From the NCBI GenBank assembly GCA_050743075.1, contig JBOGDS010000031.1, positions 1-37,864 of the forward strand: a stretch of 37,864 nucleotides of DNA, in the 5' to 3' direction. The notes under the pieces are model-generated. The model was not told where the DNA came from. It made no database searches and worked only from the letters and a program-made list of their open reading frames with translations. The translations under genes and the position numbers were made by a program. Each line of letters starts with the position of its first letter. Position 1 is the first letter of the stretch. This stretch comes from JBOGDS01 sp050743075. GTDB taxonomy: Bacteria; Actinomycetota; Actinomycetes; Jiangellales; Jiangellaceae. Below, in pieces: positions 15,815 to 24,700 of the stretch.

Positions 15815-16670
15815 TCACGCCCTGGCAGCCAGGACCTCGCGTAGATTTGCCGCGAAGGCGTCCGGCTCGCCGGTCTGGCCGTACTCGCCGCCGAGGAAGC
15901 CGCCGTGATTGCTCGGGAAGATCACCGGCTTGGCGCCAAGCCGCTCGGCGACGGCGCCACGGCTCGCCAGCTGGCCCTCCGACTCCTCGCCGGAGGCCAT
16001 GACGATCGGTGTCGATGCGGACCGCAGGGCGTCGAAGTCGGGCTCGTAGTGGGTGCAGGTGATCAGGTTCTGGCTGAGCATCGGGTCCCTGTGCGAGCCG
16101 TCGTCCTCGGTCGGCATGCCGAGCATCGCCGGGTCGGGCGCCGGCTGGCCGGCGATATCCGCGGTGAACGGTCCCTGATGCCTGGTGACGGCGATGAAGT
16201 GCGCCATCCCGGCGCCCCAGCCGCTGCGCTGGTAGGTCGCGTGGACCGCGCGGGTGGCCGCCAGGGCGTGCTCGCGGTCGGGCAGGATCGTGGCGAGCGG
16301 CGGCACGTGCGCGACGAGCGTCCGCACGTCCTCCGGGTGCTTCGACACCAGGGCGAGCGCGTTGACCGCGCCACCGCTGCAGGCGAAGAGGTCGACTGGC
16401 CACCCACCGATCGCCTGGATGAGCCGATGCAGGTCGTCGGCGTGAACCTCGGGCGTCACCGGGCTGGTTGGATCGGTCGTCACGCTGCGCTCGACGCCGC
16501 GTGGTTCGTATGTCACCACGGTGCGGTAGGAGAAGTGCTGCGACAGCGTGCCGAATCCGGCGGCGCCCATCGGTGAACCGATTAGTAACAGGGTCGGCTC
16601 GGTGCTGACGTCGTTGCGCCGGACGTCATATGTCAGAGTGGCACCGGGGACGTCCAGGATGGGTTGTCAT
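15815..16670 (-). pseudogene. Alpha/beta hydrolase, frameshifted a few codons after the start
   Basis: An open frame from 16570 encodes 251 residues, but homology extends upstream without a start: ILDVPGATLTYDVRR, then TLLLIGSPMGAAGFG, the usual N-terminal strand and oxyanion region. The natural ATG is at 16670, with GAGGA eight bases upstream. It reaches this frame only by a one-base shift around 16655-16662. The nucleophile elbow is ACSGGA (Ser in DLFACSGGAVNAL) and the catalytic His is in PSNHGGF. It may still be made from an internal start as a truncated, probably inactive protein. It lies between the SRPBCC and dihydrofolate reductase-like genes in the same orientation, as in many ArsR/SRPBCC clusters. 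Confidence 0.75.
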
Positions 16671-16749
16671 CCGGGTAGTCCTCGTGTTCACGGTGCGCTC
16701 CTCGCCATGCTCTCGGGTTCGTTGTGCAGCCTGCTGCCGGCGGGCGACC

Positions 16750-17263
16750 TCATCGGCGCGTCGTCGACGACACGCCGTCCTCGGCCAGGATGGCGTCGAT
16801 CTGACCGATGGCCTGCTTCAGGCCCTCCTCGGCGCCCTGGCGAGGACCTGTTCCATCGCCTCGGTGCTGGGGAAGAGGCTCTCGATCGACATCCGCGTCC
16901 GCCCGCTGCCGATCTCCTCGATCGTGACCCGGGCGGTCGTGAGCGGGAGATCGGTGTTCGGCGAGCCGTCGTCGTTGGCGAAGCCGTCTCGGACACGAGC
17001 GAGCGCGGCGGATTGATCTCGACGACATCCCCGTAGCCGCGCGGCTGGTCGCCCTCGGGACCGGTCATGTGGTATTCGACGCGGCTGCCCGGCCCCAGGT
17101 CGTGCTTGGTGAAGGTGGCGGGGTAGGTCGGCGGGCCCCACCAGCGCACGAGCTGACGCGGATCGGCCCAGAGCTGCCACACTCGCTCCGGCGAGGCGTC
17201 GAACTCGGCATCGATGGTCATGGTCAGTGCCTGGGGATCCTTGCGGACGGCGGTGACGGTCAT
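16750..17263 (-). pseudogene. SRPBCC/AHSA1-domain protein with two frameshifts
   Basis: The start ATG at 17263 overlaps the ArsR stop (ATGA). The first frame carries AEFDASPERVWQLWADPRQL and VRWWGPPTYPATF, the AHSA1 signature. Near 16987 it must shift to DGFANDDGSPNTDLPL through MSIESLFPSTEAMEQVLA. Near 16840 it shifts again to QGAEEGLKQAIGQIDAILAE and the stop at 16750. Each shift fits one missing base, the first turning GAGGAC into GAGAC. ArsR plus SRPBCC pairs are common in actinobacteria, and the lipid-like ligand is unknown. The reassembled length, about 170 residues, is normal. Confidence 0.83.
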
Positions 17264-17595
17264 GAATCGGTCTCCTTCGCATCAGTGACGAGTGCGGTCA
17301 TCCGGTCGAGCCGCCCGCGCCACAGCTCCTCGTATCGGTCGAGCAGGCGTCGCGCACGGCGGAGCCCCTCGACATTGGTGCGGACGACCTTGCGGCGCCC
17401 GATGCGCACCTTGGTGACCAGGCCGGCCCGTTCGAGGATCGCGACGTGCTTCTGCACCGCCGCGAAGCTCATGGGGTAGTGCTCGCCCAGCTCGGCGACA
17501 CCCTCTTCACCTGCGATGGCCCGACGGACGATGTCGCGCCGGGTGGCATCGGCCAGCGCCCGGAACACGCGATCGTAGTCCAGGGTCGTCTGCAT
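17260..17595 (-). CDS. ArsR-family winged-helix repressor
   Basis: The protein is 111 residues from the ATG at 17595. ALADATRRDIVRRAIAGEEG and MSFAAVQKHVAILERAGLVT form the winged helix with its recognition helix; IGRRKVVRTN is the wing. There are no metal-binding cysteines, so this is the SdpR/AHSA1-associated type and not a metal sensor. The following SRPBCC gene overlaps by ATGA. Its start sits three bases from a near-perfect palindrome, which implies autorepression. The promoter geometry predicts a leaderless mRNA beginning at or beside this ATG. Confidence 0.93.
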   Translation of the reverse strand: MQTTLDYDRVFRALADATRRDIVRRAIAGEEGVAELGEHYPMSFAAVQKHVAILERAGLVTKVRIGRRKVVRTNVEGLRRARRLLDRYEELWRGRLDRMTALVTDAKETDS

Positions 17596-17633
17596 TGATA
17601 CAACCATAAGGTTGTATGTTGACTGCTGTCAAC
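17596..17633 (-). promoter_or_regulatory. Promoter with two palindromes, likely ArsR operator
   Basis: ATACAACC-ATAA-GGTTGTAT (17598-17617) is a perfect eight-base inverted repeat. A second palindrome, GTTGAC-TGCT-GTCAAC (17618-17633), abuts it. On the minus strand TTGACA (17632-17627) can serve as -35 and TATGGT (17608-17603) as -10 with 18 bases between, so the first palindrome covers the -10 box and the start. Binding there would block RNA polymerase, consistent with ArsR autoregulation. Confidence 0.75.
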
Positions 17634-17944
17634 AGACGCGCGCAAGCAACCGTGCGATGCGGCAGCTCGACGTTGACATCGGGCGCATGATCAAACCCAG
17701 CCTCGCGGGCAGGGCTCTGGCGTTCTTGCGCAAGGTCCGTTTCGCCGAGCGTGCCGAAGGTGACGAGGGGACGGCTGGGTCGCCACCGTTCGACAAGCAG
17801 TTCCGCAAGCTCAACTGGGTCGAGTAGATCACAGTGACGACGCCGGACGGGAAGGATCTCGCGCTGCGCAACCTGGGCGTTGTCCAAGATGAACATGATT
17901 CTCCACGGCAAACGAAGTCGCTGACATTCGCAAGGGTGAAGGGG
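17634..17944. other. Intergenic stretch without recognisable gene
   Basis: Only short open frames are present on either strand and none resembles a known family. The sequence may be debris of a lost gene upstream of the ArsR promoter. Confidence 0.4.
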
Positions 17945-18358
17945 TCATTCGCTGGCCGCGTGCGCGAGCGCCGACGGCGTCTGGCGGCTGACAATCGCCG
18001 AGGCCTCGCGGACGAGCTCGTCGTTCTCGAGCGCCTCGACCATGAACAGGGCGAAGTCCACGCGGCGGGTGAGGTTGCTCCTGAGGATGGGGTCGCCCAC
18101 GTGCCGGCTCCACACGGGCAGGCCCTGGCTCTCACCCTCCTCGAAGTCGCTCCCGCGCACGACCGTCCACCTCGTGTCGCTGGCAAGCACCCGCCGACAC
18201 GCCTCCACCTGGTCATCGAGGTCCGCGAAGCGAGCGAGCCGCGCGAGCGGGCCGAAGACCTTCACGAGCGCCTTGAGCTTCCACGAGTACACGTCCTGGC
18301 CATCGCGCGTGATGTGCCACCCACGCTCTGTGCCCTTGCGCCCAGGCGCCTGCGCCAC
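17945..18358 (-). pseudogene. NAD(P)-binding (NmrA/SDR-like) protein, N-terminally truncated
   Basis: The frame encodes about 137 residues, of which RRVLASDTRWTVVRGSDFEE, LRSNLTRRVDFALFMVEAL and ENDELVREASAIVS match the C-terminal half of NAD(P)H-binding epimerase-like proteins (VLxxSxxDWTIVRP...ISRxDVAxFM pattern). The glycine-rich dinucleotide-binding N-terminus is absent and nothing equivalent was found upstream in other frames. Probably a fragment; a short protein starting at 18358 cannot be excluded. Confidence 0.6.
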
Positions 18359-18511
18359 CTACGCCTCGAACGGCTGACGCGGTCCAAATCCGCGGATGCG
18401 GTTGCGTACGGCGGCCCATTCGCGGAGACGGCCCGCGTCGTGGCGACTTCTCCATCGTTGTGGGTCAGATGCCGAGCTGCTCGCCCAGGAGAGCGAGCGC
18501 TACGGGCGAGG

Positions 18512-19135
18512 TCAACCCGCGCTCCCGCCGAGATGTGCGGAGCCGACCTCGGCGTGGATGTTGAACAACCTGAAGCGCCGCGACAGCAGGTCGACTGCAG
18601 GACCGAGCAGAAAGATCACCAGGCCCGTGCCGGGCCCGAGGTCGGCGCCGAGCAGCCAGCCGACGAGGGCGCCGCCGCCCTGAACGGCGCTGTAGCTCCA
18701 CCTGAAGGGGACCGGTGGATCCCACGCAAGCGCAGCGGCCTCGGTAGGGCCGGCGCCGGTCCCACTGCCCAGGTAGCCCGCCACCCCCACCACCAATACC
18801 GGGAACGCCAGCACGAGGAGCAGCCCGCGAAGCACCAGATGGTTCGGCTGATCGATCACGCTCATCGCCGCGGAGACAGTGAATCCGACCAGCACCGGCT
18901 GTACCACCGTCCCCAGCCCGGGCCGCAGGCCGCGGGCCCAGGCCATCCCGACGAGGAGCACGCCGACCACGCAGTTGACCGCCACGAATGGCAGGCCGGT
19001 GGCGATTGAGAGCCCGTTGATCAGCGTGGAGTAGCCGTCCGAACCGAGTGCGGTCTCAAGGAGCAGCGCGACCCCGATACCGAGCACGACGCATGAGATG
19101 ACCAGGGTCGCTACGGCTCGCGGCACAGTCACCAA
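18512..19135 (-). CDS. YczE/YitT-like integral membrane protein
   Basis: The protein has 207 residues and five to six hydrophobic helices. It begins LVISCVVLGIGVALLLETAL, and contains GYSTLINGLSIATGLPFVAV, GLGTVVQPVLVGF, GYLGSGTGAGPTEA and GWLLGADLGPGTGLVIFLLG, the repeated pattern of the YczE/YyaS/YitT family of unknown transport function. The fragment upstream in the window and the DUF1801 gene are on the same strand but separated, so it may be a single-gene unit. The start at 19135 gives a normal first helix. Confidence 0.82.
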   Translation of the reverse strand: MVTVPRAVATLVISCVVLGIGVALLLETALGSDGYSTLINGLSIATGLPFVAVNCVVGVLLVGMAWARGLRPGLGTVVQPVLVGFTVSAAMSVIDQPNHLVLRGLLLVLAFPVLVVGVAGYLGSGTGAGPTEAAALAWDPPVPFRWSYSAVQGGGALVGWLLGADLGPGTGLVIFLLGPAVDLLSRRFRLFNIHAEVGSAHLGGSAG

Positions 19136-19165
19136 CCGTATGCCTGCTGCCGGAGGGCGAGATCG

Positions 19166-19606
19166 CTACTGCCAACCGACTCGGTTTTCGCGCTTCATCG
19201 TGCGCCAGCCGCCCGCGCGGTTGTTGGCAATGATCTGTTTGAACATGGTGGAAAGGGCAGGGGCGTTGATCGTTTCGCCCTGGCGGATGGCCACGGTGCG
19301 GGCGGTCTTGTTGTCGTGACCTGCGGTGATGATTCCCTCGGGATCAGGGACGATGGCGCCGTCGTAGAGAAATACGTTGACGTGATCCCTCGCCGCCAAC
19401 ATGGCGCAGATGTTGCCCTGCAGCACGAAGTACGGACGGTTGGTGAACTTGATGGTTTCGGTAACCTCGCGGTCGGCGGCGTCTACCAGATCGCGGACCT
19501 CTCGGCAGACGACCTTCTGCCAGTCGGGCAGGGCATCAATGTAGGCGTCAACGCGTGGGTCGGCGGTGTATGTCACGGTGGCCGCCCTCCGTAGCTTGGA
19601 GTTCAT
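19166..19606 (-). CDS. DUF1801 (YdhG-like) protein
   Basis: The protein is 146 residues from the ATG at 19606; a GTG four codons earlier is possible. DPRVDAYIDALPDWQKVVCR, TETIKFTNRPYFVLQGNICA and HVNVFLYDGAIVPDPEGIIT are the typical YdhG/DUF1801 core. The fold is known but the biochemical role is not. It stands 30 bases upstream of the YczE-like gene on the same strand and could be co-transcribed with it. Confidence 0.82.
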   Translation of the reverse strand: MNSKLRRAATVTYTADPRVDAYIDALPDWQKVVCREVRDLVDAADREVTETIKFTNRPYFVLQGNICAMLAARDHVNVFLYDGAIVPDPEGIITAGHDNKTARTVAIRQGETINAPALSTMFKQIIANNRAGGWRTMKRENRVGWQ

Positions 19607-19638
19607 CGTTGGACTCACGCCATGGCCGGCTTTGCCCG

Positions 19639-19875
19639 TCAGTCGTCGAGACCACCAGGTCGAGCTCCCGCAGGCGCGTGGGCCCGGACGAGCCGGCTTC
19701 TTCCGTGGGTCCGCGTTTGCAGGAGGCCTGCCTCGATGAGACGCTGAGCCTCCCGGTGCAGCGTGGTCAGAGGTACGTCGAGTCGTTGGGCAAGTTCGGT
19801 GAGGCCGAGCTCATGGTCGGGATACAGCAGGAGCCAGGCGAGCAGGTCTGGTGATGCCGAGACCTGAATATGGGC
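19639..19875 (-). pseudogene. Winged-helix fragment of a second winged-helix/nucleotidyltransferase
   Basis: LLAWLLLYPDHELGLTELAQ, then RLDVPLTTLHREAQRLIEAG and LLQTRTHGRSRLVRAH align with residues about 20-75 of the protein at 265-858. No start codon is available upstream, and the frame ends at 19639 before any GS...DxD motif. It is thus a relic of a paralogous antitoxin-like gene, truncated at both ends. Confidence 0.75.
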
Positions 19876-20020
19876 AGAAGCGCCGGTGCGCGCTCCGAGC
19901 CTGGCGTCGGGGCGGAGGGTGCGACGGAGGGCGCGACGGTGTCGCGCCCGGTGGCGCTGGCCGTCGTCGCGCTCGCGGCGCTGGTCGGTCGCCGGCGCCG
20001 CAGAGGGCGCCGAGGCCCGC

Positions 20021-20602
20021 CTTCTGTGCCACGGTCTCTGCGAGACGGGCTCGACGTCTTTCCTCGAGATGCTCGGCCAGCTCCGGGGCTGGATGGCGGC
20101 CAACCCCGACGAGGTCGTCACGCTGTTCATCGAGGACCACGTCGACGCCTCGCTCATCGCCGCCGACGTCGAAACTGCAGGTCTGTTGCCGCTCGTCCAC
20201 GAGCCAGTCGTCGGCGCGCCGTGGCCGACCCTGGGCGAGATGATCAGGTTCGGCGAACGCCTGGTCGTCATGCTGGAGGAGGGTGTCGGAGGCGTTGACG
20301 CGCCGTGGCTGGCGAACGGCTTCGAGCACACCCAGGAGACGCCCTACACGTTCCCGACCGTCGCGTCCTTCAGCTGCGATCCCAATCGCGGGGCCGCTGA
20401 CGCGCCGCTGCCCCTGCTCAACCACTGGCTGTTCGGCTTCCGCTCGCTCGTCACCGACGCCCAGCTCGTGAACAGCCGTGATGTCCTGCTGCCGCGCGCT
20501 GAGCAATGCCGGGCCGAGCGGGGGCAGCTCCCCAATTTCGTCGCCGTCAACTTCGTCGCGATCGGAGACGTCGACGAGGTCATCGACGTCCTGAACGGCG
20601 TC
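20021..20602 (+). pseudogene. PI-PLC-like phosphodiesterase, N-terminally truncated
   Basis: From LLCHGLCETGSTSFLEMLGQ the frame follows bacterial PI-PLC-X-like proteins: WMAANPDEVVTLFIEDHV, PWPTLGEMIRFGERLVVMLE, DTPYTF-like and SFSCDPNRG, LLNHWLFGF, then RGQLPNFVAVNFVAIGDVDE and VLNGV. The first catalytic His and the signal peptide are missing, and upstream sequence is the winged-helix relic on the other strand. There is no stop after VLNGV; the frame runs by chance into the next gene, so both ends look broken. Confidence 0.72.
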
Positions 20603-20731
20603 GACTGGTCCTCAGCGGCCACCCGTGCACGGCGTCGTCCGCTGGTCCGTCGGTCACATACCTCGTCGCGTTCCGTCATAGCAGTGACGGGCGGAACCCG
20701 TCGATGTGACGAGCAACATGAGGAGTACTCC

Positions 20732-20933
20732 ATGACCGAAGGCATCAAGGCGATCATCTACCCTGTCAGGGACCTCGCTCAGGCCACGATCCTGTACAGC
20801 CAGCTCCTGGGCGTGGAGCCCGACATGGATGAGGCTTACTACGTCGGCCAAGGACGTCGGTGGAGGCAAGCTGATCGCCTCCGTGAAGGACGCAGACGGC
20901 AACGTCATCGGGCTCATCCAGCCGGCTGAGTGA
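20732..20933 (+). pseudogene. VOC-family protein with internal deletion
   Basis: An ATG with GAGGAG upstream starts MTEGIKAIIYPVRDLAQATI and LYSQLLGVEPDMDEAYYVG, the first beta-alpha half of a glyoxalase-fold protein. The frame then jumps directly to the last segment, KDVGGGKLIASVKDADGNVI and GLIQPAE, in another frame. The middle, roughly half the usual length, has been deleted. A clean start and end with a missing centre suggests one deletion event. Confidence 0.8.
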
Positions 20934-20948
20934 CACACGGTCCGGGCA

Positions 20949-21320
20949 CTACGCGACGAGCGTCTTCTTAGGTCGCAGTACGCAGAACTCGTTCCCCTCG
21001 GGGTCGGCAAGCACAGTCCACGACTCAGCGCCGGTCTGCCCGATGTTCACCCTGCGCGCACCCAGGGCCAGGATGCGCTCGATCTCGGCATCGCGGTCGT
21101 CCGGAATGGGATTGAGGTCGAGGTGCAGACGGTTCTTGACCGTCTTCACGTCCGTCACCGGCATGAAGCAGATTCCGACCGACGCCGCCTCATCAGTGCC
21201 GATGACGACCTCTCTCTCGCGCTCGGACAGGATCCTCCAATCGAGTACCTGGGCCCAGAACCTGGCCAAGGCCGCCAGATCGTGTGCATCGACGACGATG
21301 TGATGGAGCGACACGGCCAT
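20949..21320 (-). CDS. VOC-family (glyoxalase-like) protein
   Basis: The protein has 123 residues. It begins LHHIVVDAHDLAALARFWAQ and VLDWRILSE, contains RLHLDLNPIPDDRDAEIERI and LALGARRVNIG, and ends AESWTVLADPEGNEFCVLRP. This is a complete one-module vicinal-oxygen-chelate protein of the Glyoxalase_6 type, with possible ligands His, His and Glu in the usual places. Substrate unknown. It converges on the deleted VOC gene with 15 bases between stops; the two are from different subfamilies, so this is not a duplicate. Confidence 0.88.
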   Translation of the reverse strand: MAVSLHHIVVDAHDLAALARFWAQVLDWRILSEREREVVIGTDEAASVGICFMPVTDVKTVKNRLHLDLNPIPDDRDAEIERILALGARRVNIGQTGAESWTVLADPEGNEFCVLRPKKTLVA

Positions 21321-21606
21321 GGCTGTCAGTGTGCATCACCATGGCCGACAGGCAGGTCACCATTCTTGACATCGATCCCGTGCTCGACGGAGGGTGCGGC
21401 GACAGCTCGAGCCGAGATCCTCGCCCCCGTCATCGCGTCTGGTCAGGTGCCGACCTCGGAACTGGCCGCATCGCCGCGGCCTCGCGAGCGGTCAAGAGCC
21501 GCTCACTGTTCACACTTGCCCTCAGAACATGATCCGGGTCGAGCCGGACATCGGCTGAGGCGTCTCGACGCCCGCCGGGTTGGAGGGAACGGCGGAGCCA
21601 TCGGCC
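21321..21606. other. Intergenic stretch, no gene recognised
   Basis: Short plus-strand open frames exist but show no family resemblance, Shine-Dalgarno sequence or consistent coding pattern. Nothing is called here. Confidence 0.4.
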
Positions 21607-22092
21607 TCAAGGGCGGACGAGCCTCGGAATGACTGGTGTTGCCGCCACATCGTTCAGGCGACTTTGATCAGCAAGCTGGTCGAGTTGGGCGTCAGCCCAG
21701 GCGATCAGCCCGGGCACGTCGATGTCATGGGGAGGGTCGCCGGCGTGGCCCGCGATCCGGTCACGGCCGCGGCGCAGCAATGCCGACGCTCCAACATCGT
21801 TGCCCCGCAGGAGGTGAGTCAGGGCGACCGCCAGCTGGGCCAGGCCCTGCCAGAGATCACGCTCACGCTCGGGCGCCGCCTTCCAGGTGCCCTCCAGGAC
21901 TTCGTGGGCGTGGAAGGGCAGGCCTTCATCCAGCAGCCGCTGAGCCTCCGCAAGAGAGAGGGCCGGTGGGAGGACAAGCTGGTCGGGAACGCGGGCGACC
22001 CCTGAGCTACCCCTGGGCAAGGGGCGACCCAGGCCGTCGCGCGGGCGCGCGTTGAGCGGCCGCCCGCGTGCGTCGCGCTCCCGTGGAGTCAT
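21607..22092 (-). CDS. DUF309 protein
   Basis: The protein is 161 residues from the ATG at 22092. After a basic N-terminal segment (MTPRERDARGRPLNARPRD) comes the DUF309 core: LFDEGLPFHAHEVLE-type helix (here LLDEGLPFHAHEVLEGTWKA) and LWQGLAQLAVALTHLLRGND, then ASALLRRGRDRI. The histidine-rich FHAHEVLE and WQG motifs are conserved in the family, whose function is unknown. No operon partner is evident. Confidence 0.87.
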   Translation of the reverse strand: MTPRERDARGRPLNARPRDGLGRPLPRGSSGVARVPDQLVLPPALSLAEAQRLLDEGLPFHAHEVLEGTWKAAPERERDLWQGLAQLAVALTHLLRGNDVGASALLRRGRDRIAGHAGDPPHDIDVPGLIAWADAQLDQLADQSRLNDVAATPVIPRLVRP

Positions 22093-22250
22093 CGGCGGAC
22101 CAGCCGACAGCCATCGCACCCGCCGAGGGGCGCGGAGCCAGACCACCCGACGAACGTCCACATGAGACCAGCCTTGCGCCGGATCGCGCTGCTGTCGAGC
22201 GCCGACCAGCGCCCGACCGGTAGACCTCCGGGCCGGCGACACGCCCGGGC

Positions 22251-22719
22251 TCCTTCTGCGGTATCACCTGGGGCTCGCTGGCCGACGCCGCGGACTCGGC
22301 GGACGTGGCCTCCTTGACCAATGTGAGAGCCGGCCGTCACTCCTGCCTTGACCGGCTGGTCTTCGACAACGCCGGTTGGCTCCGACGGCCCCCATGTCCC
22401 GTACGTGACCGAGATCCGCGGACTGGGACTGTCCAGCCCCGTCGACCCTGCGCGGTGGCGCACTGCTGGAGATCGTCGTGCGGACACCCTACGGCGAGGA
22501 CCAGCCCAGCGTCGGGTCCACCTGCGCGCCGCATAACGCTCCCGAGCTGGTCGACGTCGCCGGCTGGCGGACGTTCCGTCAGGCCAGCCTGGCCGAGGTC
22601 TACGAGAGCCAGATCACCGTCGGAGTCGGCGTGCGAGCCCGCTGCCGTTCCGCGTGTTCACCCTCGACGGTCCCGGGCAGGGTTCACGCCTTGTCGTCGA
22701 CGTCGCGCACCGGTGGTGA
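22251..22719 (+). pseudogene. Secreted AMIN-like domain protein, several frameshifts
   Basis: Following the family requires frame changes: SFCGITWGSL, then NVRAGRHSCLDRLVFD; GSDGPHVPYVTEIRGLGLSS; GGALLEIVVRTPYGEDQPS and DVAGWRTFRQASLAEVYESQ; finally LPFRVFTLDGPGQGSRLVVD and VAHRW before the TGA at 22719. These match actinobacterial exported proteins with an AMIN-like domain. Most shifts fit a single missing base. No convincing signal peptide start could be located upstream. The 3' end overlaps the convergent FAD oxidase gene by 36 bases. Confidence 0.68.
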
Positions 22720-24117
22720 GATGCCGTTTCGAGACGAACCCTCGGCCGCGGGCGGGATGTTCTGGTTGAGCCGGAACAGGTTGGTCGGGTCGTAGCGGCG
22801 CTTGATCTGTGCGAGCCGGTCCCAGGTCGCGCCCGGGTAGGCGGCGCGGACCCGTGCCTCGCTCTCGTCGCCGAGGAAGCCGACATACGCACCAGCACTG
22901 CCCTGGTGCAGCGCTGACGCGAAGTCGTTGACCCAGGCTTCGTGTTCGGTGAGCTCGTCCGGACTCTGAGCGAGCACCGCGACGTTAGCCATGATCCGAC
23001 GCTGGCGGTGGGCGAACGCCGTCGCGTCGGCGGGCACGCGGGCCATCGCCCCACCGAGCACGCGAAGCTGCGCCACCCGCATGAACGCGGTCGAGGAGTT
23101 CAGCCGCTCGACGATCATCTCGGCGACGCCGCGATCGACCGAGTCGACGAACATCGTCCGGGCCATACCCACCGGGTGATAGTCCTCCTCCTCGGGCATA
23201 TACATCTGCGGGTACGGCATCGGCTGGACCATGTCGGCGAGCGGCGTGGCGAGGGCCCGCAGGCGACCGATGACGCGCTCGCCCTCGTCGACCGGGCCGG
23301 CGTAGGCCACCAGGGCCATGGCGACGAGCTGACCGTGGTGCTCGGCCGGCACGAACGGCATCGGTGGCGCGATCATCACGTTGAGGATCGTCGACAGCTC
23401 TTCCGGAGCCGCCTCGGCCTCGGCCAGGAAAGCAGCGATGACCTGCGGCGTCGCCGGCAACATGAGCATGCCGCCCACGACCGTGTCGACGTCGTGGAGG
23501 CGGAACTTGAACCGGGTCACGACGCCGAAGTTTCCTCCGCCGCCCCGGATCGCCCAGAACAGGTCGGGGTGCGACGTCGAGTCGGCCCTGACGAGCTCGC
23601 CATCGGCGGTCACGATGTCGGCGGCGAGCACGCTGTCGATCGTCAGGCCGTGCTTGCGGGCAAGGAACCCGACACCACCTCCGAGCGTGATCCCGCCGAT
23701 CCCGACTGAGCCGGCGTCGCCGAACCCGGTCGCGAGGCCGTACGACCCGGTCGCGGTCGTGTACTCAGCGGCCGTCAAGCCGGTCTCCGCCCAGGCGGTG
23801 CGCCTCTCGGCGTCGATGTCCAGCGCTCGCAGGTCCGACAGGTCGAGCACGATCCCGCCTTCGGACGTGCTGTGGCCGGCTGCGCTGTGGCCGCCGCTGC
23901 GAACCGCCAGCTCCAGCCCGGTCTCGCGCGCGACCGACACGACGCGGGCAACCTCACCGGCGTCTGTCGGCCGGACGATGACCGCTGGCCGACGGTCGAC
24001 GTTGCCGTAGAAGAGCGACCGTGCCTGGTCGTAGCCAGCGTCGCCGGGGGCGATCACGTGACCGTCCACATGGGCGCGAAGTTGCGGGATCGAGAGAGTC
24101 GTCGGGGAGGACTGCAC
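22684..24117 (-). CDS. FAD-linked oxidase (berberine-bridge-enzyme type)
   Basis: The protein is 477 residues from the GTG at 24117, chosen because AAGGAG lies seven bases upstream. The FAD-binding PCMH domain contains AVRSGGHSAAGHSTSEGG, where H77 is the expected 8-alpha-histidyl FAD attachment site, and GSVGIGGITLGGGVGFLARK without the second-site Cys, implying single covalent attachment. GGGGNFGVVTRF follows, and the C-terminal BBE motif is YDPTNLFRLNQNIPP. Such flavoenzymes oxidise sugars, alcohols or alkaloid-like substrates with O2; the substrate is unknown. The final 20 residues beyond BBE are not conserved in the family and overlap the decayed AMIN-like gene. Confidence 0.92.
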   Translation of the reverse strand: MQSSPTTLSIPQLRAHVDGHVIAPGDAGYDQARSLFYGNVDRRPAVIVRPTDAGEVARVVSVARETGLELAVRSGGHSAAGHSTSEGGIVLDLSDLRALDIDAERRTAWAETGLTAAEYTTATGSYGLATGFGDAGSVGIGGITLGGGVGFLARKHGLTIDSVLAADIVTADGELVRADSTSHPDLFWAIRGGGGNFGVVTRFKFRLHDVDTVVGGMLMLPATPQVIAAFLAEAEAAPEELSTILNVMIAPPMPFVPAEHHGQLVAMALVAYAGPVDEGERVIGRLRALATPLADMVQPMPYPQMYMPEEEDYHPVGMARTMFVDSVDRGVAEMIVERLNSSTAFMRVAQLRVLGGAMARVPADATAFAHRQRRIMANVAVLAQSPDELTEHEAWVNDFASALHQGSAGAYVGFLGDESEARVRAAYPGATWDRLAQIKRRYDPTNLFRLNQNIPPAAEGSSRNGISPPVRDVDDKA

Positions 24118-24231
24118 GTGGAAGCTCCTTCGTCTAGCGGTCGTTGAGCGCGCCGCCGACCAGCCTTGCATGCGCCCCTGACAGCCGCTGAGGGGGTCTT
24201 GCGAGCACGTCGGCTCCGGCGCCAGCTTCGC

Positions 24232-24700
24232 CGCAGCGATGAGCTCGGACCACTTCTTGCCCTGGAGCGCCCGGCATGGACACGCTGGTTCGCATGGTCC
24301 TGGCTCGGCGCAGCGCTGGCACGGACCAGCATGTCGTTCGGTGTGGTCAACGCTCCCGGGCAGCGCTACCATCCGGCGATCGTCGCCCAGGGCGCCGCCA
24401 CGCTCACCGCCATGTTCCCCGGCCGATTCTGGATCGGGCTCGGCACGGGGGAGGCGTCGAACGAGCACATCACCGGTGACGGCTGGCCGCGCAAGGACGT
24501 CAGGATGCAGCGGCTGCGGCAGTGCGTCGACGTGATCCGCGCCCTCCTGGCCGGCGAGGAGGTGAGCCACGACGGCCTGGTCACCGTCGACCGGGCGAGG
24601 ATCTGGACGCTTCCCGCCGAGCCGGCGAAGCTGCTCGGCGCCGCCTTCAGCGCCAAAACGGCGGCGACCGTTGCCGAGTGGGCGGACGGCCTCAGTAGCC
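24232..24700 (+). pseudogene. LLM-class (F420-dependent type) oxidoreductase fragment
   Basis: MSSDHFLPWSARHGHAG is followed, after a one-base shift at about 24291, by FAWSWLGAALARTSMSFGVV and NAPGQRYHPAIVAQGAATLT, then MFPGRFWIGLGTGEASNEHI and DGWPRKDVRMQRLRQCVDVI. The sequence breaks off at TAATVAEWADGL, about halfway through the TIM barrel. It is divergent from the FAD oxidase gene and convergent to a small membrane protein gene that replaces its 3' end. Confidence 0.82.

Noticed and set aside
17612..17827. Small plus-strand gene after the ArsR promoter
   Set aside because: No ribosome-binding site or homology, and it begins inside the ArsR operator.
19886..20929. A single 347-residue protein joining PI-PLC and VOC sequences
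   Set aside because: The junction has no domain logic; the VOC part has its own ATG and ribosome-binding site, and its continuation lies in another frame, so it is chance read-through.
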